Of a stretch of 34,623 nucleotides of DNA, positions 14,053 through 22,104 are shown piece by piece. How positions within the stretch are numbered: position 1 is the first letter of the stretch; each line of letters opens with the position of its first letter. The stretch is from an uncultured Bacteroidales bacterium (GTDB lineage: Bacteria; Bacteroidota; Bacteroidia; Bacteroidales; UBA932): assembly GCA_934726455.1 (NCBI GenBank), contig CAKVDS010000024.1, positions 1 to 34,623 of the forward strand, given 5' to 3'. The notes below the pieces were generated by a model. That model had not been told where the DNA came from and made no database searches. It saw only the letters and a program-made list of their open reading frames with translations. Position numbers and translations under genes: made by a program.

Positions 14053-16692
14053 CTATTTAAGGGCCGCGAGCGCGGCTTCGATGGACTCGATACGTGCGAG
14101 ACAGTCAGCCTCCTTTTTCCTCTCGGTCTCTATCACGGCAGCCGGCGCGTGCGCGGCAAATTTTTCATTTGACAACTTGGCCCTGACCCCTGCAAGGAAC
14201 TTTTTCTGATGTTCCAGATCAGCAAGAAGTTTAGCCTTTTCACCTTCAGTGTCGATAAAGCCCACGAGAGGCACGCTGAATCCGAGAGTTCCGCAGATGA
14301 ACGACACCGCAGCCCCGTCAGCCTTGCCGGATTTCACCGCCGACAGATTGGCCGCTTTGGCCAGAACAGGCAGCAACGGGTCTGAAACAGCACCGTCCAC
14401 AAAGAGTTCAAGGGACTGTTTCGGAGAAATCTGCTTCTGGGCGCGAATACCGCGGATGGAAACGACAGCATCACGGATGACATCAAACTCCTCAAGGAAA
14501 GCGGCATCATAGGCCCCGGCCTCAGGAGTGCGCTGGAACATGATGGTCTCCCCGTCGGAGCGTTTCTCCATGACCTGCCAGAGTTCCTCCGTTATGAAAG
14601 GCATCACAGGGTGGATGAGCTTGAGCAGCTTCTCAAAAAACGCCAAAGTTGATTTATATGTAGATCCGTCTATGGCCTCTCCGAAAGAAGGCTTGACAAG
14701 TTCAAGATACCAGCTGCAATAGTCATCCCAGAACAATTTATAGATGGCCATGAGGGCATCGCTGATACGGAACTTCCGGTAATGGTCCTCAACCGTCTCG
14801 ACAGTGCGTGAAAGCAGGTTGTCAAACCACTTCACGGCCACGGCGGCCTCCTGTGGCTGCGCTGCACCCTCATCAACCTTCCAGCCGCTCACGAGCCTCC
14901 ATGAATTCCAGATCTTGCCGCAGAAATTGCGGCCCTGCTCCACCTGAGACTCATCATAAAGAATGTCATTACCTGCCGAAGAGCAGAGGAGCATCCCGAG
15001 ACGGACGGCATCCGCACCATATTTCGATATCAGATCCAGCGGATTCGGGCTGTTGCCGAGCGTCTTGCTCATCTTGCGGCCGAGCTTGTCACGGACTATG
15101 CCTGTAAAATATACATTCCGGAAAGGCACATCGGACATGAACTCGTCTCCGGCCATAATCATCCTGGCCACCCAGAAGAATATGATGTCCGGACCTGTAA
15201 CAAGGTCATTGGTAGGATAATAGTAGCTCAGATCCGCATTCGGCTTGTGCTCCGGATGCCCCGGACGCTCCGGGTCGAACACAGAGATCGGCCAGAGCCA
15301 GCTTGAGAACCAGGTGTCGAGCACATCCTCATCCTGCCTCAAATCAGCCGCCGTCAGTGAAGGATTGAGTTTGCGCGCCGCTTCCAGAGCCTTCTCTGCA
15401 GTCTCCTCCACGACCACGCTCCCGTCCGGGAGATAATACGCCGGGATGCGCTGTCCCCACCAGAGCTGGCGGGAGATGCACCAGTCGTGGGCGTTCTCCA
15501 TCCAATGGCGGTAGGTGTTGCGGTATTTGTCCGGGATGAACTTGATCCTGCCTGACTCCACGCTGTCAAGCGCTTTGGCAGCAAGGCTCTCCATCTTCAG
15601 GAACCACTGCGCGGAAAGTTTCGGCTCTATCACAGCGTCTGTACGCTCCGAATAGCCTACAGGCGAAGTATATTCTTCTATCTTGACAAGATTGCCGGCC
15701 TCTTCAAGCATCTTGACAATCTTCTTGCGGGCCACAAAGCGATCTTCACCCACAAGAATCTGCGCTTTGTCGTTGAGACGGCCATGGTCGTCTATGATCT
15801 CCATTACAGGCAGATTGTGCCGCAGACCTATCTCATAATCGTGAGCATCATGGGCAGGGGTCACCTTGAGGCAGCCCGTACCGAAATCCATCTCCACGTA
15901 ACTGTCCTCGATCACAGGTATCTCCCTGTTTATGAGGGGGATGAGAACTTTCTTGCCGCGCAGCCAGTGATAGCGCTCATCGGCAGGGTTGACACAGATC
16001 GCCGCATCTGCCATGATGGTCTCCGGACGGGTGGTGGCGATCACAAGATACTGGTCCGTAGGATTGCCGGCCCCGTCTGAAATATAGTAGCGCAGATGAT
16101 AGAAATGGCTCTTGGTGTCGCGGTGGATCACTTCATCGTCGCTGATGGCGGTGAGAGCCACAGGATCCCAGTTGACCATGCGGACTCCCCTGTATATCAT
16201 ACCTTTCTTATAGAAGTGGCAGAATGTGGCTATGACCGCCTTGGAGAGCTCCGGCTCCATCGTGAAGCGGGTGCGGTCCCAGTCGCAGGAAGCCCCGAGC
16301 TTGCGGAGCTGCTGGAGGATGATGCCACCGTGCTCCTCTTTCCACTCCCACGCATACTTGAGGAACTCCTCGCGGCTTATGTCATCCTTGGATATCCCCT
16401 TATCCTTGAGCCTCGCCACAACCTTGGACTCGGTGGCGATGCTGGCGTGGTCTGTGCCAGGCACCCAGCAGGCGTTCTTGCCGTCCATGCGGGCCTTGCG
16501 GACAAGGACATCATTGATGGTGTTGTTGAGCACATGGCCCATGTGGAGAATCCCCGTCACGTTAGGCGGGGGGATGACTACTGTATAAGGTTCACGGCTG
16601 TCAGGCTCCGAATGGAAGCATTTGTGTTCCGTCCAATATGCGTACCACTTGTCCTCAACCGAGGACGGGTTATATTTTGCTTCAAGTTCCAT
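14053..16692 (-). CDS. valS: Valyl-tRNA synthetase
   Basis: This 879-residue class I aminoacyl-tRNA synthetase charges tRNA-Val. The HIGH motif is HMGH (50-53) within PPNVTGILHMGH, and the KMSKS loop is KMSKT (540-544). The editing domain (about 200-350) includes ATTRPETIMAD and the DAHDYEIG segment, which hydrolyse mischarged Thr-tRNA. The anticodon-binding domain follows, and the C-terminal ~70 residues are a predicted coiled coil, as in other ValRS. The ATG at 16692 is preceded by TATCTTTG at 6 nt, so the longer frame is rejected. It heads a minus-strand chain of seven genes down to 8611. Confidence 0.97.
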   Translation of the reverse strand: MELEAKYNPSSVEDKWYAYWTEHKCFHSEPDSREPYTVVIPPPNVTGILHMGHVLNNTINDVLVRKARMDGKNACWVPGTDHASIATESKVVARLKDKGISKDDISREEFLKYAWEWKEEHGGIILQQLRKLGASCDWDRTRFTMEPELSKAVIATFCHFYKKGMIYRGVRMVNWDPVALTAISDDEVIHRDTKSHFYHLRYYISDGAGNPTDQYLVIATTRPETIMADAAICVNPADERYHWLRGKKVLIPLINREIPVIEDSYVEMDFGTGCLKVTPAHDAHDYEIGLRHNLPVMEIIDDHGRLNDKAQILVGEDRFVARKKIVKMLEEAGNLVKIEEYTSPVGYSERTDAVIEPKLSAQWFLKMESLAAKALDSVESGRIKFIPDKYRNTYRHWMENAHDWCISRQLWWGQRIPAYYLPDGSVVVEETAEKALEAARKLNPSLTAADLRQDEDVLDTWFSSWLWPISVFDPERPGHPEHKPNADLSYYYPTNDLVTGPDIIFFWVARMIMAGDEFMSDVPFRNVYFTGIVRDKLGRKMSKTLGNSPNPLDLISKYGADAVRLGMLLCSSAGNDILYDESQVEQGRNFCGKIWNSWRLVSGWKVDEGAAQPQEAAVAVKWFDNLLSRTVETVEDHYRKFRISDALMAIYKLFWDDYCSWYLELVKPSFGEAIDGSTYKSTLAFFEKLLKLIHPVMPFITEELWQVMEKRSDGETIMFQRTPEAGAYDAAFLEEFDVIRDAVVSIRGIRAQKQISPKQSLELFVDGAVSDPLLPVLAKAANLSAVKSGKADGAAVSFICGTLGFSVPLVGFIDTEGEKAKLLADLEHQKKFLAGVRAKLSNEKFAAHAPAAVIETERKKEADCLARIESIEAALAALK

Positions 16693-16698
16693 AAGACG

Positions 16699-16706
16699 CA
16701 AAGATA
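16699..16706 (-). promoter_or_regulatory. -7 element of valS and the downstream chain
   Basis: The minus strand reads TATCTTTG, a full TAnnTTTG match, followed by CGTCTT and the ATG. No T-box or other leader fits in the 6 nt available, so valS is not controlled by a tRNA-sensing leader here. Confidence 0.65.
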
Positions 16707-16728
16707 GGTAATTTTTCAATAGAATTCG

Positions 16729-16736
16729 TAACTTTG
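16729..16736 (+). promoter_or_regulatory. -7 element of the DUF3467 operon
   Basis: TAACTTTG matches TAnnTTTG and lies 22 nt before the ATG at 16759. It is back to back with the valS element, 22 nt away, in a 66-nt intergenic region. No convincing -33 box is visible. Confidence 0.55.
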
Positions 16737-16758
16737 CGGACTGTAAAACATATCGACA

Positions 16759-17079
16759 ATGGACAAAGAAGAAAAGCAGATAAACATAGAGCTCAAGCCG
16801 GAAGTGGCCCGGGGCTCGTACTCCAATCTGGCAATCATCACCCACTCCAGAAGCGAGTTCATACTGGATTTCGCCACCATCCTCCCCGGGCTTCCCAAAC
16901 CGGAAGTGCAGAGCCGCATAGTGATGGCGCCGGAGCACTGCAAGAGGCTGCTCAACGCCCTTGTGGACAACATCAGCAAATACGAGGCACAGTTCGGCCC
17001 TATCGCGATGGAGGGCCAGAGACAGCCCGGAAACACGTTCAACATAGCCGACCTCAACCCCAATGGCACCAAATCTTAA
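16759..17079 (+). CDS. DUF3467 domain protein
   Basis: The 106-residue protein matches the small, widespread DUF3467 family: INIELKPEVARGSYSNLAII opens the domain, and HSRSEFILDFA with VMAPEHCKRLLNALVDNISKYE are its conserved parts. It is predicted soluble and cytoplasmic. The role of the family is unknown to me. In Bacteroidota it is often placed among translation and transcription genes, and here it heads an operon with a KdsC-like phosphatase, Maf and a pseudouridine synthase. The stop lies 17 nt inside the next gene. Confidence 0.85.
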   Translation: MDKEEKQINIELKPEVARGSYSNLAIITHSRSEFILDFATILPGLPKPEVQSRIVMAPEHCKRLLNALVDNISKYEAQFGPIAMEGQRQPGNTFNIADLNPNGTKS

Positions 17080-17596
17080 GCGGATCAAGGCCATCGTCTA
17101 CGACATCGACGGTGTGCTCACCGACGGCTGCATAATCCCCGTCGGCCCCAATCCGGAGGATCTCGTGCGGATAGTGGACGCCAAGGACTCCTTCGCCTCC
17201 AGAGTCGCGGCCGCAAAGGGATTCATCATAGGAGTCATCTCCGGAGGAGACACTCCGGCGCTGCACAGCCGCTGCCTGCACATGGGAGCCAGCGAGCAGA
17301 ACCTCCACCTTGGCGTGCGCGGTAAACTCAAGGTTTTCAATCAGTTCTGTCTCGACAACGGGCTTGAGGCGGAGGAAGTCGCGTATTTCGGCGACGACAT
17401 TCCCGACACTCAGGTGCTCCGCTCCTGCGGGGCGGGCTTCGCCCCCGCAGATGCCGTGCCGGAGGCACGGCAGGCGGCTGACTTCGTCACCCGCCGGAGC
17501 GGAGGCCACGGATGCCTTCGCGAGGGTATCGAAATGATACTCAAGGCACAGGACAAGTGGCACTTCGACGAAGACAAATACGACCAGATCTATTGA
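17063..17596 (+). CDS. kdsC: KdsC-family HAD phosphatase (KDO 8-phosphate phosphatase)
   Basis: KdsC removes the phosphate from 3-deoxy-D-manno-octulosonate 8-phosphate, giving the KDO used in the LPS inner core. The 177-residue cap-less HAD shows motif I IVYDIDGVLTDG (nucleophile Asp14, acid Asp16), motif II in VISGGDT, and motif III/IV YFGDDIPD. The ADAVPEARQAADFVTRRSGGHGCLRE stretch, quoted here as PEARQAAD and GGHGCLRE, is the typical KdsC end. Length and lack of a cap fit KdsC; the related YrbI-like nucleotide-sugar phosphatases are the alternative. It overlaps DUF3467 by 17 nt and ends 1 nt before maf. Confidence 0.88.
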   Translation: MAPNLKRIKAIVYDIDGVLTDGCIIPVGPNPEDLVRIVDAKDSFASRVAAAKGFIIGVISGGDTPALHSRCLHMGASEQNLHLGVRGKLKVFNQFCLDNGLEAEEVAYFGDDIPDTQVLRSCGAGFAPADAVPEARQAADFVTRRSGGHGCLREGIEMILKAQDKWHFDEDKYDQIY

Positions 17597-17597
17597 G

Positions 17598-18167
17598 ATG
17601 AAGCATCTTATACTCGGAAGCGGCTCCCCGAGACGCAAAGAACTCCTCGCCGGGCTGGACATCGACTTCACGGTGGACACAGGCAACAGTTTCGATGAAG
17701 GTCCCGAACCCGGGGTCGAGGCTCACCGCGTCCCCGTCGACAGGGCCGCCGGCAAGTCACACGGATTCCACCGTCCGCTATGTCCGGACGAAGTCCTGCT
17801 GACCGCCGACACAGTCGTCATAATAAACGGCAAGGTGCTCGGCAAGCCGCACTCGCGTGAGCAGGCCGCAGAGATGCTGCGCATGCTCTCAGGACGCAGC
17901 CACGAGGTCGTGACCGCAGTGACACTCCGCAGCGCGGAACGGGAAGAGAGTTTCACAGACTCGACCAGAGTCGATTTCCTACCTCTGAGCGAAGAGCAGA
18001 TATACTATTATATAGATAAGTACAAACCCTACGACAAAGCCGGGGCCTACGGAGTCCAGGAATGGATCGGCCATGTGGGAATATCCGGAATCTGCGGCTC
18101 GTTCTACAATGTGATGGGGCTTCCAGTACACAAGGTAGCGGCAGCGCTCAAGGGTTTTCTCGACTGA
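17598..18167 (+). CDS. maf: Maf family nucleotide pyrophosphatase
   Basis: Maf proteins hydrolyse non-canonical or pyrimidine nucleoside triphosphates (dTTP/UTP in the YhdE group) to monophosphates. The 189-residue protein starts LILGSGSPRRKELL, the invariant GSxSPRR loop. It continues with LTADTVV (catalytic Asp), LGKPHSREQAAEML, LSGRSHEVVTAV and AGAYGVQEWIG. The QEW-type end resembles the dTTP/UTP subgroup. It is the third gene of the DUF3467 operon, with 1- and 4-nt gaps to its neighbours. All family motifs are intact. Confidence 0.93.
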   Translation: MKHLILGSGSPRRKELLAGLDIDFTVDTGNSFDEGPEPGVEAHRVPVDRAAGKSHGFHRPLCPDEVLLTADTVVIINGKVLGKPHSREQAAEMLRMLSGRSHEVVTAVTLRSAEREESFTDSTRVDFLPLSEEQIYYYIDKYKPYDKAGAYGVQEWIGHVGISGICGSFYNVMGLPVHKVAAALKGFLD

Positions 18168-18171
18168 AGGG

Positions 18172-19446
18172 ATGTTCACGTATCCCTTCCGCTATGTCCC
18201 CTCGCCGCTGATTGTCAAGGCCTCCAAAGAACTGATTTCACGGATCAGCAAAGACCCGTCCCTTGACAGCATGTTCCGCAGCGGCAAAATGCTGGGCGTG
18301 CTCAGGACTGACCGCGGTTTCCTGTTCGCCTTCAGCGGACTTGCCGGCGGACAGGCCAGCATCGAAGGCTTCGTCCCGCCGATATTCGATATCACAGACC
18401 CTGCCGGACACTTCAAGATACGCGAAGCCGAGATCAGCGCCATGCCCCCCGGCGAAGAGAAAAGCCGCGCATCGGCGGAACTCCAAGACTGGCTCTTCAG
18501 CCGATACATAGTATCCAACGCCAAAGGCGAGAGCCTGAGCATCAAGGAAATATTCTCCCGCAGAGGACTTGTTCCGCCGGGAGGGACAGGCGATTGCGCC
18601 GCCCCGAAACTCCTCCAATACGCCTATACACACTCTCTGCACCCTCTGGAAATGGGAGAATTCTGGTACGGGGACTCCCCGCGCAGCGAAGTCCGGCAGC
18701 AGGGACGTTTCTACCCGTCATGCACCGGCAAATGCGGCCCGCTGCTCAGTTTCATGATGGAGGGGCTTGACGTGGAACCGAATCCCCTCGATGCCGAGTT
18801 CACCCGGGAAGAACCTTCGGTCATCTACGAGGACTCCCGCATCATAGTGGCGGACAAGCCCTCCGGCATGCTGTCCGTACCTGGACGCACACGCTCGAAA
18901 TCACTTCTTGAATGGCTGCAGGAACGATACGGAGAAGTCCACTCCTGCCACCGCCTTGACATGGACACCTCGGGAGTCATCATCTTCGCCCGCGACATCC
19001 GCACCAAAGCCGCCATGGAATCCCAGTTCGCCGCCAGACTCGTCAGCAAGACCTACAGGGCCAGACTCTCCGCAGGCCAAGGTCCGTTCCCGCGTGCCAG
19101 AAAGGGCACTATCGCCCTGCCGCTGATCACCGACTGGTACGACAGGCCGAGGCAGATGGTCGATTACGACAAAGGCAAACTCGCGATCACAGAATACGAA
19201 GTCACAGCGGAACTACCTGACGGAGAGACCGAAATCCTGCTCCGTCCAAAAACCGGCAGAACCCACCAGCTGCGTGTCCACTGCGCCCACCCCTCGGGCT
19301 TGGGCCGCCCTATACGCGGGGACAAGCTCTACGGCAGCCCGGAACACGGACGCCTCTGGCTGCATGCCGAAAGCATCTCGCTGAGACATCCTGAGACGGG
19401 AGAAGAACTGACTTTCCGCAGCGGACAAGACATAAAAAAGAAATGA
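18172..19446 (+). CDS. RluA-family pseudouridine synthase with long N-terminal domain
   Basis: This enzyme isomerises uridine to pseudouridine in rRNA or tRNA. The catalytic domain (about 215-424) has HRLDMDTSGVIIFAR with catalytic Asp263 and GRTHQLRVHCAHP. The first ~210 residues form an extra domain seen in a Bacteroidota subgroup: LVPPGGTGDCAAPKLLQYA, EFWYGDSP, and FYPSCTGKCGPLL. These contain three conserved-looking Cys (141, 184, 188), perhaps a structural metal site; that is inference. The target site is not readable. It is the last gene of the plus operon. Its 3' end overlaps the terminator of a minus-strand small RNA, and no plus-strand T-tract follows. Confidence 0.88.
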   Translation: MFTYPFRYVPSPLIVKASKELISRISKDPSLDSMFRSGKMLGVLRTDRGFLFAFSGLAGGQASIEGFVPPIFDITDPAGHFKIREAEISAMPPGEEKSRASAELQDWLFSRYIVSNAKGESLSIKEIFSRRGLVPPGGTGDCAAPKLLQYAYTHSLHPLEMGEFWYGDSPRSEVRQQGRFYPSCTGKCGPLLSFMMEGLDVEPNPLDAEFTREEPSVIYEDSRIIVADKPSGMLSVPGRTRSKSLLEWLQERYGEVHSCHRLDMDTSGVIIFARDIRTKAAMESQFAARLVSKTYRARLSAGQGPFPRARKGTIALPLITDWYDRPRQMVDYDKGKLAITEYEVTAELPDGETEILLRPKTGRTHQLRVHCAHPSGLGRPIRGDKLYGSPEHGRLWLHAESISLRHPETGEELTFRSGQDIKKK

Positions 19447-19548
19447 GTTGTGACCGTCACGGCAACAACTCATACTAACCACATAATTAATAACACTAAA
19501 ACTAATAACCAATAGGTTGATGGGCCAGAACGGTCACTTGCTCAACCC
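19433..19548 (-). ncRNA. Candidate small RNA gene with its own promoter and terminator
   Basis: A full consensus promoter (TTTG-N19-TACCTTTG, 19585-19554) sits downstream of a very AT-rich UP-like stretch. About 75 nt after the predicted start the minus strand enters a hairpin, ATGAGTTGT / ACAACTCAT with an inner GCCG/CGGT stem (19473-19443), followed by TTCTTTTTT: an intrinsic terminator. The transcript would be about 115 nt. Inside it, GGTTGA and TCAACC can pair (19547-19542 with 19520-19515). GUGACCGU near the 5' end (19537-19530) is fully complementary to ACGGUCAC within the terminator hairpin (19457-19450), so an alternative fold is possible. No protein-coding frame fits. I do not recognise an RNA family; 4.5S RNA and tmRNA features are absent. 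Confidence 0.7.
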
Positions 19549-19553
19549 GAATG

Positions 19554-19585
19554 CAAAGGTAGTACTTTTATTTTATTCTCCAAAA
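19554..19585 (-). promoter_or_regulatory. Consensus promoter of the small RNA
   Basis: On the minus strand TTTTG (19585-19581), 19 nt, then TACCTTTG (19561-19554). Both boxes and the spacing match the Bacteroidota housekeeping consensus. The 40 nt upstream are almost pure A/T. Confidence 0.75.
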
Positions 19586-19678
19586 TTTTTTTGAAAAATT
19601 TTTAATATTTTTTTTGCCCTCCTGAAAATCAAGCCTTTAGAAATAAGCAAAATTTTGAGTAAGGCCCTGACTACACGC

Positions 19679-19710
19679 TTGGGAACAATCCGCGCAAATG
19701 CTTATCTTTG
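19679..19710 (+). promoter_or_regulatory. Promoter of the BamA-barrel gene
   Basis: TTG (19679-19681), 21 nt, then TATCTTTG (19703-19710), which is a full -7 match ending 8 nt before the ATG at 19719. Confidence 0.6.
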
Positions 19711-19718
19711 CATAAGAT

Positions 19719-21143
19719 ATGAGATTCACATCAAGACCCGCATCACTTCTGGCGGCACTGGCAGCCTGCCTCTTCACAAGCGCGACCGCGACTGCCGGGA
19801 CAGAGCCGGAGCGGCCGGACACCACGAACACAAAGCGGGGCTACAGCTTCCTCGCCCTGCCGCTCGCCGCATTCGACGCCGACAAAGGCGTACAGTACGG
19901 GGCGTTCGCCAACCTCTTCGACTACGGAGACGGCAGCCTCTACCCCAACTACGCCTCCAAGACCTACTTCGAAGCGTCCCTGTTCACCAAAGGGTCACAG
20001 CAGTACTTCCTGATGTACGACAACAAAAAGCTCATACCGGGAGTACGGTGGTCCACCTCGCTGGTTCTCTCCCTTGACAAAGCCCTCGACTTCTACGGGT
20101 TCAACGGATACGCCTCATGGTATGACCACGAGAGGGTGGCACTCGGCAAAGCCAACTCCAAAGGCCCTCAAGACCCGGCGCAGCACCTCTACAGCCCGTA
20201 CTACAAGGTCAACCGCAGCCAACTGCTGGGCAAGACCGACATGATAGGCCCCTTGGGAGAGCACCTCAGTTGGGAAGCCGGCTACCATTTCAGGTGGATT
20301 GATGAAGGAGTGATCGACCGCGCCAGCCTCAACAAAGGCAAAGCCGACTACAACCATTTCCCGGACAACGAGCCGACCCTCTTCGAACAATACCGCAACT
20401 GGGGACTCATCGGCGATGGTGAAGCCGACGGAGGATTCTACAGCAGCCTCCGGCTCGGCCTGGTCTACGACAGCCGCGACAAAGAAGGCGCCCCGTCCCG
20501 AGGCATCTGGGCTGAAGGCCACCTGATGCTCGCCCCGAGATGGCTCGGCACAGCCAACCCGTTTTACCGTTACTCACTGACCATGAGGCAGTATTTCCCT
20601 CTCATCGGAAACAACAAACTGACTTTCGCCTACAGGCTCAACTACGAGGGAAACTTCGGCAACTCCGCCCCCTACTACGTCCTCCCTTTCATCACCCTGA
20701 TGGGAGAAAGCTGCGACCGGGACGGGATGGGCGGCTACCGCACCGTACGCGGCATAATGCGCAACAGGGTCGTGGGTCTGGACATGGCAAGCTATGTGGC
20801 CGAGCTGCGCTGGAGGTTCTACGACTTCAGCGTCCTGGGACAGAACCTCTCCCTCGGGCTCAGCATATTCAGCGACGGGACCATGGTCACCCGCGGCAGG
20901 GACATGAGTTTCAAGGGAAAAGAAGAATACCGCGCCTCATACGAAGCCTACATGGGCAAGGGCAGCGGGCACGACAGACCGCACATCACAACCGGGGCAG
21001 GATTCCGGATCATCCTCAACGAGAACTTCATCCTCGCATTCGAGGGAGGAGTGCCGCTGAGCAGATTCTACCCCGCCACCAGCCCGCTCTATAAGCAGGA
21101 CGGCAACGGGGCATTCTACATCAACAGCGGCTACCTCTTCTGA
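19719..21143 (+). CDS. BamA/TamA-type (Omp85 superfamily) outer-membrane barrel protein
   Basis: The 474-residue exported protein has a signal peptide (residues 1 to about 27, cleavage near TATAG). It lacks the repeated POTRA domains of BamA and is mostly one barrel. Features of the surface-antigen D15 domain are visible: LGLVYDSRDKEGAPSRGIW, the GGYRTVRGIMRNRVVG loop corresponding to the VRG motif of loop 6, VAELRWRFYDF, and a C-terminal strand ending NSGYLF. It would sit in the outer membrane as a transporter or assembly factor of unknown substrate. The gene stands alone behind its own promoter and converges on the dehydrogenase gene with 7 nt between. Confidence 0.85.
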   Translation: MRFTSRPASLLAALAACLFTSATATAGTEPERPDTTNTKRGYSFLALPLAAFDADKGVQYGAFANLFDYGDGSLYPNYASKTYFEASLFTKGSQQYFLMYDNKKLIPGVRWSTSLVLSLDKALDFYGFNGYASWYDHERVALGKANSKGPQDPAQHLYSPYYKVNRSQLLGKTDMIGPLGEHLSWEAGYHFRWIDEGVIDRASLNKGKADYNHFPDNEPTLFEQYRNWGLIGDGEADGGFYSSLRLGLVYDSRDKEGAPSRGIWAEGHLMLAPRWLGTANPFYRYSLTMRQYFPLIGNNKLTFAYRLNYEGNFGNSAPYYVLPFITLMGESCDRDGMGGYRTVRGIMRNRVVGLDMASYVAELRWRFYDFSVLGQNLSLGLSIFSDGTMVTRGRDMSFKGKEEYRASYEAYMGKGSGHDRPHITTGAGFRIILNENFILAFEGGVPLSRFYPATSPLYKQDGNGAFYINSGYLF

Positions 21144-21150
21144 GCCGCGC

Positions 21151-22077
21151 TTACCAGCCTTTGCGGATATTGTCAGCCACCATCGAGACAAGTCTCGGAA
21201 GCGAAGTGGTGCTCGCCCACGCGCTGTGCGGAGAGAAACGTATACGTTCGGGATGCTCAAGATGAAGAAGAGGGCTGTCAGCAGGCAGCGGCTCCATTTC
21301 ATACACATCCAACGCCGCACCGGCTATCACCCCAGCGTCAAGTGCCTTGGCGAGAGCCTGCTCATCGACTATGCCGCCGCGACCGAGATTGAGCAGCACC
21401 GCGCTACGTTTCATCTTATGGAACTCCGCCTCTCCGATAAGCCCCCTTGTCCGTACGTTCAGCGGGGCATGGATGCTGACCACATCCGCGCAGCCGAGCA
21501 TCTGTCCGAGCGGAAGACTCGGATAGTCGTGATTATGAGAAGTCCCTGAAGTAGAATAATATACCACTTTCATCCCGAACGCAGTGGCGATGGAAGCCAC
21601 CTTCGAACCGATTGTCCCCATCCCCACTATTCCCATCGTCCTCCCGCACAGCTCCACCGACGGATGAGTCACATCGGTAAATATTCCAGACGCCGAATAA
21701 CGTCCGCTGCGCACACAGTCATCAAGGTACGGGGCATTGCCACGCAAAGACAGAAGATGAGTAAACGTGGCCTGAACCACCGCATCAGTAGAATAGCCCG
21801 CCACATTGCGGACAATGATGCCGTGCCGCTCCGCAGCCTCCAGATCAATATTGTTGACCCCGGTAGCCGATTCACAGATGAGCCTCAGTTTCGGTGCCCT
21901 GCACATAAGTTCTTCGTCCACAATCACCTTGTTGACCATCAGCACATCACAATCCCCCACTCTCTCCAGCGACTCCTCGCGTGTGCTCGTATGATAAGTG
22001 ACAAGCTCCCCGAGAGAGCGAATCTCATCCAGCGGGGTATCCCCCAACGTGGATGCATCCAGATAAACTATCTTCAT
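21151..22077 (-). CDS. D-isomer-specific 2-hydroxyacid dehydrogenase
   Basis: This 308-residue NAD(P)-dependent enzyme reduces a 2-keto acid to the D-2-hydroxy acid, or the reverse. The Rossmann loop GMGTIG is at 152-157. The catalytic triad is Arg233 in NLGRGGIVDE, Glu262 and His284 in SPHSAW. The overall pattern is closest to glycerate/hydroxypyruvate reductases, but D-lactate or other substrates remain possible. The start at 22077 is set by a -7 element ending 5 nt before it; the longer frame would run across the divergent promoter into the phosphatase. The gene is monocistronic as far as can be seen. Confidence 0.88.
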   Translation of the reverse strand: MKIVYLDASTLGDTPLDEIRSLGELVTYHTSTREESLERVGDCDVLMVNKVIVDEELMCRAPKLRLICESATGVNNIDLEAAERHGIIVRNVAGYSTDAVVQATFTHLLSLRGNAPYLDDCVRSGRYSASGIFTDVTHPSVELCGRTMGIVGMGTIGSKVASIATAFGMKVVYYSTSGTSHNHDYPSLPLGQMLGCADVVSIHAPLNVRTRGLIGEAEFHKMKRSAVLLNLGRGGIVDEQALAKALDAGVIAGAALDVYEMEPLPADSPLLHLEHPERIRFSPHSAWASTTSLPRLVSMVADNIRKGW

Positions 22078-22082
22078 AAGCG

Positions 22083-22090
22083 CAAAAATA
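22083..22090 (-). promoter_or_regulatory. -7 element of the 2-hydroxyacid dehydrogenase
   Basis: TATTTTTG on the minus strand, 5 nt before the ATG. Only 2 bp separate it from the matching element on the plus strand. Together they form a palindrome with 8-bp arms. Confidence 0.6.
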
Positions 22091-22092
22091 GT

Positions 22093-22100
22093 TATTTTTG
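22093..22100 (+). promoter_or_regulatory. -7 element of the tyrosine phosphatase
   Basis: TATTTTTG on the plus strand, 4 nt before the ATG at 22105. It mirrors the minus-strand element at 22083-22090. Confidence 0.6.
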
Positions 22101-22104
22101 CAGA

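Noticed and set aside
16693..16758. T-box or other aminoacid-sensing leader before valS
   Set aside because: Only 6 nt separate the -7 element from the ATG, and the intergenic region is 66 nt in total, far too short.
19213..19512. 99-codon minus-strand frame through the small RNA terminator
   Set aside because: It continues past an intrinsic terminator into the antisense of the pseudouridine synthase and shows no protein features.
21664..22104. Upstream extension of the tyrosine phosphatase reading frame
   Set aside because: It runs antisense through the dehydrogenase gene and crosses the promoter; the ATG at 22105 behind the -7 box gives the normal family length.
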